From assembly GCA_014155875.1 (NCBI GenBank), contig JACEFZ010014533.1, forward strand, positions 1-64,000: a stretch of DNA of 64,000 nt, read 5' to 3'. A program made the translations under genes and the position numbers. The stretch is from Cepaea nemoralis (Eukaryota > Mollusca > Gastropoda > Stylommatophora > Helicidae). The notes beneath the pieces were generated by a model. That model was not told the origin of the DNA. It did no database searches and was given only the letters and a program-made list of their open reading frames with translations. Shown here one piece after another: positions 57,874 to 64,000 of this stretch (its first letter is position 1; each line of letters starts with the position of its first letter).

Positions 57874-57929
<56 letters not shown>

Positions 57930-58480
57930 TTCAGTCCTGATTTCTTCATTTCTGATTTTCTCTCTTCTTGATACATTGAGTATTCTTCTCAGGAATCTCA
58001 TTTCCGATATTGTAATATTTATTTTGCCTTTTTCTTTCATTGTCCAGGTTTTGCATTGACAGCATAGAGTTGATAGGATGATTGTGTGGTAGAAAGCTTT
58101 TTAGTATCTATCGATGCATGTTTGTTTTTTACTATTAGTGCTAATTGTCCAACGAGATTGTTTGCCTTATAGCACCTATTTTAGATCTCGTTTTCTGATT
58201 TGTCATTTGATGATATTATTCTTCCTAAATAATTGAAGTTGTTTACATGTTTCAGGGGTGTTAGTTTAGATGAATCTTTGTTGTTGTTTTTTCTTCTTCT
58301 TTGGTTATAGTCATTACCTCTGTTTTACTTATGCTAATTTTCATGTTATGGTCCCCTCGCTCTAAATTTATTTTGGTAACTAAGTTCTTGCATTTACCCT
58401 TCACTTTAAACATGAATGGATTGCTCTGTTTACTAACAACCACTTTTATGCTTTTGCTCATCACTGTACAATTGAAGGGA
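57590..58480 (-). pseudogene. RTE-type LINE C-terminal fragment, split by microsatellite
   Basis: Minus strand: NMKISISKTEVMTITKEE (about 58320-58350), then a YLG-type connection, MKEKGKINITISEMRFLRRI with RNEEIRTEV (57930-58040). A GT/CA microsatellite follows, then LHFIRKQQVKWFGHITRL. This follows the standard order KTEVM ... EMRFLRR ... RNEEIR ... WFGH of these proteins. The microsatellite sits inside the coding sequence. Several stops. Confidence 0.75.
57841..57925. repeat. (CA)n microsatellite preceded by C-run
   Basis: About 85 bp of CA with a few CG interruptions after a run of ten Cs. It lies within a LINE coding remnant. Confidence 0.97.
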
Positions 58481-58970
58481 CTGCTCTATTTCTAATAACC
58501 ACTTTCATATATTAACTCATCACTTGAAATCACTGCTCTATTCCCAGTAACCACTTTAATGAATTAACTCATCTCTCTAAAATTGAATTAACATCTCTAT
58601 TTCCAGTAGCAACGTTAACGATTTTAACGTTCAAACTACAATTTAACGAACGTCCCTATTACGAGCACCCTATCACCATTCAGTGTCATACTGTTCGCTC
58701 TACAAGTTAAGGACTTCTCTATTTCCATTAACCACTTCCATACATTTATTTACTTATCACTCTAAAATGTAACGAACTCAGCCATTAAGACCATCTTAAC
58801 ATCGCAGTGCTTTACTTCTCACTCTACAAGTTATGGACTTCTATATTTCTATTATCTAATTTCAAGCATTTACTCATCACTCTAAAATGTAACTAACTGC
58901 TCTATTACCAGCAAACTAACATCGATAGCACTTTACTGCTCGCTCTACAAGTTTAGGACTTTTCATTTTC
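58420..58970. repeat. Degenerate tandem repeat, roughly 65-70 bp or multiples
   Basis: Recurrent strings CTGCTCTATTTCCAGTAACC, ACTCATCACTCTAAAATGTAA and GCTCTACAAGTTAAGGACTT, in varying states of decay. It starts within the end of the RTE-type LINE fragment. Confidence 0.7.
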
Positions 58971-59529
58971 TCAATAACCACAGCACATTTCCCACCGGTC
59001 ACACCCATTCTTGTTTTGTCTGACCTATAGACCTTTCACAGATCAGAGAGTCGGGAAACAAAAGCCAGCATTGTAACGTCTCTAAACCGTGACAATGAAC
59101 ATCCTTTGAACAGGGCTTCCATTCCAAATTTATTGTTTTCCTAAATTACGGGTTTAAAAAAAATAATCATTAACGCTCTTTTTATATGTATTCAGAAACA
59201 ACATGAAATTTCCGCTTCTAGTTTGCTCCAGGATTTAGTCATTTCGCAAACAATTTCAGCTGTCAATCACTCCACACCCGGTCTCTGAATCACGACGTTT
59301 GTTTCTTTGTATTAGCATTGGAACACTTCGATTCGTTGCACGCCTGATAATTTGTTTGTATAGGATTTATTATCTGTTATAATTATTTTTCCATGTGAGG
59401 AATGGTAGTTTCTGTTTGAATTTAATGTTATGATTAAACATGGTACATTTAAAATAAATTATCCATTATTGTATTTTACCTGGCATCTGTGGTTTAGGAA
59501 ACAGTGAGACATGCAAGTTTTATAATACC
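58971..59529. other. Unassigned sequence
   Basis: AT-rich, no recognised feature. Confidence 0.5.
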
Positions 59530-59708
59530 CCGTCATACAGATGTCTAGGGATCGAAATCAATTGCGGGCTATTACTTTAAATAAGATAGCGGTACGAACG
59601 ATTAGTAGTATGACTCTTCGCTGGCTGTTAAAAGAGGGGATGGACCACGTATGGGAATGTCTTGAGTGCAGTGATGTCGGTTCTTAGCTCAACTCAACTC
59701 AACTTGCG
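59530..59708 (+). pseudogene. I-like LINE 3' end with (TCAAC)n tail
   Basis: Matches the end of 50463-51955: AGATAGCGGTACGAACGATT, AGTATGACTCTTCGCTGGCT, TATGGGAATGTCTTGAGTGC (WECLEC), GTGATGTCGGTTCTTAG, then CTCAACTCAACTCAACT. Less than 200 bp of the element. Confidence 0.8.
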
Positions 59709-59714
59709 AGGCGA

Positions 59715-59880
59715 TTTGGAAGCAGATCTCGTTGATTGTGATGTTACACAGCCTTAGCCGTTCAGAGAGCAATGGCAAACTAGTGAACTGACATTGCCTT
59801 GTAAATCACAAAACAGACAAATAATGCTGGGGTTGATTGCAACACCCTGTAAAGGGCATGCAACTATTATCGTATTTATG
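59715..59880 (+). mobile_element. tRNA-derived SINE, family 1, 3' part
   Basis: CAGAGAGCAATGGCAAACTA, CTTGTAAATCACAAAAC, GCTGGGGTTGATTGCAACA and CCTGTAAAGGGCATGCAA follow the family core in order with many changes. It directly follows the LINE tail. Confidence 0.65.
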
Positions 59881-60049
59881 TAATGATGTGTATGTGTTAA
59901 ATAACTAGATACAACAATCGAAGGCAGTTGCGGAATCTTTCTAAACGCTCGCCAACCGGCCCGGTGGTTATGGGTTAGAATTCGCATCCTGGTGGATTTA
60001 TGAAATTGACCTGGCCTCATTAACTGACCCAGACTAAAACGAGTACCAG

Positions 60050-60850
60050 CTAGTTATCAGTTGGGGTATCTTCATTGCACTCCGGACATGTCCATAGGTG
60101 CTCAGATCCTCCCCCCAGCATATGCATCAGCGTCCGGTGGCTAATAGTGCCAGTTCTGTGTTGGTTGACGAGGCGTTTTGTTTTCCCGATGTACCTCTCG
60201 CGTCTGGCTGTGCCGATTCTTACTCCCAGGTCTTTCATCCTGGACAGCGATGTAGAATCACTGACGTCAAAGTCCTCTGTTCTCGCTATATCTTTAAGGA
60301 CGTTAATAACATCGGCACGATCCATGGGCTGGCTATCTACAGGGGGTGCAGAGCCAGCCAGTTTGTCAGCTCGTTCATTTCCCTCGACTCCCGCATGTCC
60401 CGGGACGAAGATGAAGGTGACTTTACGGACAACAGACTTCCGCAGCGATTCAGTCCACTGTCTACGTACAGATCCAGCTTCGACCTTCTGAATCATGCTC
60501 ATTGAATCACTTAGTACACACACGTTGGTATAATGCTGTGATTCCAGCCATATGAAAGCCTGTGTAACTGCCATCACCTCCATCGTCATGCTGCTCGTGG
60601 TCATAGAGTGGCCACCACTGGATTCTTGAACGGTTCGGCCCGCTGAACGGGCTGTAAATGCCCACGCACTTCTCTGCTGCTTTACAACAGATCCATCCGT
60701 ATAGATGAGCACTTCGGGGCTATCTGAGTGTTCATAGATGAGCGCGTTAACCTCTGCATTGACAGCGGCAGGGTTCTGCTCTCTGCACCGTCTGTCGAGT
60801 GTGATAATGCAGGAGAAAGTGCACTGAGTACCAGCTAAGTGTCTTGAAAA
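60050..60850 (-). pseudogene. I-like LINE RNase H and C-terminal zinc motif, intact frame
   Basis: 5'-truncated. Open from at least 60712 to the stop at 60050: IYTDGSVVKQQRSAWAFTAR, TMEVMAVTQAFIWLE, LSDSMSMI, FVPGHAGVEGNERADKLAG, and EHLWTCPECNEDTPTDN. All four RNase H carboxylates and the CPEC motif are present, so it shows the family's proper C-terminus, which the longer copy at 53644-57265 lacks. Upstream, LDRRCREQNPAAVNAEVNAL (60712-60800) still matches, before similarity fades near 60850. Without RT it cannot move itself. Confidence 0.88.
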
Positions 60851-61715
60851 TATAGTCGGCCGCAGTGTTAGGTATCACATCATCCACTGTGTGCTGAATG
60901 ATATATAACAATATAAGTCTCACACCAAATGCCCAGTGTGACTTATAATGGGTAAAATGTTTCTTTACTTATTTATTTACTTTACAATTGAAGGCAGAAA
61001 ATCACAATGTAAGGCAACATCACAAGTGGTAAGACCACATGAAGAGACAAACCAGCAGCATCCAAATAAAGAAAATAAGTGTATCTAGAGTTGAGTTCAG
61101 ACCCGACATCATAGCACTGTGTGCTCCGTCCTAATCTTCGACAGCCAGCGAAGAGTTCAATACTAATCCGAGTAGTAAATACCTGGATGGCTTGGCCACG
61201 TGGCATGGTCGAGACAGGAATACGGTGCTGATCCACGACGCTGGTGATCGAGTGAGATGGCAAGACATGACTGCCCACGCTTATCGGCATGGCACATGAT
61301 GGATGGGTGGATGTTGTATGTGTGTGAGTCGATATATTTCATGGCGTGATTGCGTGGCATCCTGATTTCTGTGGTGCGCCTCCTGGCTGGTTGCCTCCGT
61401 TTTCAGCACCTTTCCTTTGCTAGTGCAGAGCGTGGTCTAACTCGAGTTTAGGTGTGTAGGTACGCACACACGTGTCTGCGTATGCATATACGTGCATGCA
61501 TATCTAGAGCGTTCTGATTATTTCTCGGCGCCAGTGACTCGCCGGCGACCCTTCTCCTGTTAGTTAAAATAGTTACCCACGAGAAGGCCAGGAGTTGGAC
61601 TTTAGCTGCAGTGATAATGAATGCACGAGCCATTGGGGTATTTATGCAAGGTTGGGCGCTCACCCCAACCCCATCCCCGGCTACTTAACAGCAACATTTG
61701 GAACCCTGTGTGTGT
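60851..61715. other. Unassigned; repeat shared with 31375-31405
   Basis: The GCTTATCGGCATGGCACATG string at about 61279-61298 recurs near 31385. Short TATG/CATA runs near 61480-61500. No coding feature recognised. Confidence 0.4.
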
Positions 61716-61971
61716 GTTTATAGGTGTCTGTTTCTGAATGTCTTTGTTGTATGTGTGAGAGTTTATATGCATCCGTTTATGAATGTCTATGTTGTATGAT
61801 TGTGAGTTTATACGCATCTGTTTCTGGATACCTATATTGTATGTGTGTGCGTTTGTACGCATCTGTTTCTGAATGTCTGTGATGTATGTGTGCGAGTTTA
61901 TACGCAACTATTTCCGAATGTCTTTCTTGTATGCGTGTGAGTTTATAGGTATATATTTTTGAACGTCTTTC

Positions 61972-62016
<45 letters not shown>

Positions 62017-62025
62017 TGTGTGTGT

Positions 62026-62070
<45 letters not shown>
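61716..62070. repeat. 45-bp minisatellite ending in (GT)n
   Basis: Six units of exactly 45 bp from 61716 to 61985, each starting GTTTATA and containing TTTCTGAATGTCT, TTGTATGTGTG. In the last unit the TGTG part has grown into a GT microsatellite (about 61974-62070), after which GTTTATACAAATATG resumes the unit. Confidence 0.92.
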
Positions 62071-62072
<2 letters not shown>

Positions 62073-62511
62073 ATACAAATATGTTTGTGAATGTGGCCTG
62101 GAGGCAACAGTTACAGAGTGGAATGCCGAGCGAACGTGAGGGATCACAGTTGTATACTGACAGCTGTTGTAAGGTGTGTGATACAAGAGCGGAAATGTGT
62201 TATTGGAAGACGACATTAAACCTGGATCGGCGTTGTTAAGAGCAATGAATGCCATGCCAGGACAGATAGCCAAATCGTTTTATGTTAGCAATAAAACTAG
62301 AGCTCGCCAGTGTTTTTCTCTACTAGGCCGGCTTGTGATATTGGTACAATTCTTCGGTGGTTTTCTGGTTAAAATCACAATTCTGCTGACTTGGCTTTTT
62401 AAAGTATCCGTCACGTGGTAGACAAGCTTATAAAAACGTGGTAACTGTGTGAGATTGCCGTGTTATCACTGTGGTGATGATGATAATGATGACGCTCGTT
62501 ATCATCGTTAG

Positions 62512-62544
<33 letters not shown>

Positions 62545-62879
62545 TTAAACATCATTATCGTCATCAAAATCATCATCAGTATTACTATTATATCAACAAC
62601 TACCTTGTCGCATGGCGTTGGTTAACATATTTCCACACAGCTGCTATTCAACAACAACGTAATATCAAATCGCGTGCTAACATCTGTCTATACCGTGACG
62701 AGAGGCCGCCAGGAGTCTTATCACTCTGTTTTGCACCTATCGTTAGGAAAACAAAACAGAAGGAAAACACAACACATAATTCATACCTATCGTCATAACA
62801 TGTATCAGCGTTTCTCATTATTTACTGAAACAAATGTTCACCGCCTCCTTATGATAGTTATGATAAGTTGTCTTAGAAA
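62071..62879. other. Unassigned sequence with (CAT)n
   Basis: CAT run at 62512-62545 within a wider GAT/CAT-rich stretch (62475-62585). Nothing else recognised. Confidence 0.5.
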
Positions 62880-63035
62880 GAGAGTCAGAGAGAGAGAGAG
62901 AGAGGGAGCCACAGAGAGAGAGAGAGGGAGCCAGAGAGAGAGAGAGAGAGAGAGAGACAGGGAGCCACAGAGAGAGAGGGAGCCACAGAGAGAGAGAGAG
63001 AGAGGGAGCCACAGAGAGAGAGAGAGGGAGCCACA

Positions 63036-63070
<35 letters not shown>

Positions 63071-63233
63071 CCACAGAGAGAGAGAGAGACAGGGAGCCAC
63101 AGAGAGAGAGGGAGCCACAGAGAGAGAGAGAGGGAGCCAGAGAGAGAGAGAGAGACAGGGAGCCACAGAGAGAGAGGGAGCCACAGAGAGAGAGAGAGAG
63201 AGGGAGCCACAGAGAGAGAGAGAGGGAGCCACA

Positions 63234-63270
<37 letters not shown>

Positions 63271-63425
63271 CCACAGAGAGAGAGAGAGACAGGGAGCCAC
63301 AGAGAGAGAGGGAGCCACAGAGAGAGAGAAAGAGAGACAGGGAGCCACAGAGAGAGAGCCACAGAGAGAGAGAGAGACAGGGAGCCACAGACAGAGAGAG
63401 AGAGAGAGAGAGAGAGACAGATAAG
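62880..63425. repeat. GA-rich minisatellite with GGGAGCCACAGAGA motif
   Basis: GGGAGCCACAGAGAGAG recurs about 20 times at 20-40 bp distances, separated by AG runs of varying length. A block of about 240 bp appears twice with the same order of long and short spacers (around 62950-63130 and 63160-63330), so higher-order duplication occurred. Open frames through it are artefacts. Confidence 0.92.
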
Positions 63426-63507
63426 GAGACAGATATAGACATGATGGACATAAAAGGTGGGGGACTGAGAGAGAGACTGGGTGGGACCAAACAGACTGAC
63501 GCAGGGA

Positions 63508-63554
<47 letters not shown>

Positions 63555-63860
63555 GTGGTGGGAGAGAGATAGAGACAGATGAGACAGAATTAGAGGGGAC
63601 AAAAAGAGATTGGATGGAATGGAGAAGAGGTGTGGGGGTGTGAAGCAAGAAAGAGATGGGGACAGATAGAGAGGTGGGGTCAGTGAGAGAGATTGAGTTT
63701 TGAACAGGGAATGATTTCGAGACCTAAAAGAGAGGTGGGGACACAGATATACGGGGACAGACCGATTTTTGGGAATGGAGAAAAGTAGCGACAGAGTGAA
63801 CGAAGAGAGGTCAGAGAAAGAAGATGGGGATAGAGAGATTTGAACACAGGGAGAGATGGG

Positions 63861-63925
<65 letters not shown>

Positions 63926-64000
63926 GGAGATAGAGAGCTAGAGGAAGGGAGGTTCAAGAGTGGTGGATATGGAGGGCCAGGTTGGAGTAGAGAGAGAGAT
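63426..64000. repeat. Purine-rich flank with (GA)n runs
   Basis: GA runs at 63508-63550 and 63866-63923 in a strand with few pyrimidines. No other feature; the window ends here. Confidence 0.85.

Noticed and set aside
62674..63648. ORFs of about 200-276 residues with SLSLSL or EREREPQ
   Set aside because: Low-complexity translation of GA-rich repeats on either strand.

Overview
This window looks like a repeat-dominated stretch of an animal nuclear genome, most likely a marine or aquatic invertebrate. A mollusc or other lophotrochozoan is a guess. I recognise no ordinary host gene. Nearly everything assignable is a retroelement, a DNA-transposon-like element, a SINE, a satellite or a microsatellite array. 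The genome type is inferred from the mix of I-type LINEs with RNase H, RTE-type LINEs, tRNA-derived SINEs, a Gmr1-like LTR retrotransposon and very long simple repeats.

Layout. 1-10400: a fragment of an I-like LINE (RNase H end) contains an expanded 34-bp minisatellite, and a young, nearly intact 9.4-kb LTR retrotransposon (605-9995) is inserted in that minisatellite with a 5-bp target duplication. Its pol order is protease-integrase-RT-RNase H, as in copia elements, but the domains are gypsy-type. This is the hallmark of the Gmr1 group. 10400-14200: SINEs, LINE pieces, a GGTT/GGAT array, and a 280-bp SINE-like insertion with a pol III promoter and a complete hammerhead ribozyme. 14800-18650: a diverged tandem duplication whose second copy ends in a 2.7-kb mosaic tetranucleotide array (GTCT, GTCC, GTCG, GTCT blocks). 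19440-22225: a decayed jockey-like LINE with a SINE inside it. 22226-28080: AT-rich sequence in which I recognise nothing. 28085-33385: RTE-type LINE fragments, SINEs and a 15-bp satellite. 34070-36940: LINE and SINE pieces and microsatellites.

37013-50462 is the most striking object: a 13.45-kb, almost completely palindromic element (two arms of about 6.7 kb, spacer about 60 bp). It is inserted into the RT gene of an I-like LINE with a 6-bp target duplication and AG...CT termini. Each arm carries a promoter-like region, a C2H2 zinc-finger gene with a poly(A) signal, a 2-kb degenerate satellite and, at the inner end, a LINE fragment. The termini, duplication length and gene suggest a non-autonomous relative of Polinton/Maverick elements. 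That link is inference.

50463-64000: the other half of the interrupted LINE, SINE-like repeats, an almost full-length I-like LINE on the minus strand (53644-57265, one frameshift), more LINE fragments, a 45-bp minisatellite and GA-rich arrays. The genes here act only in their own elements' mobility. The notable biology is nesting, capture of LINE tails by other repeats, repeated seeding of satellites at LINE 3' ends, and the ribozyme-bearing SINE.
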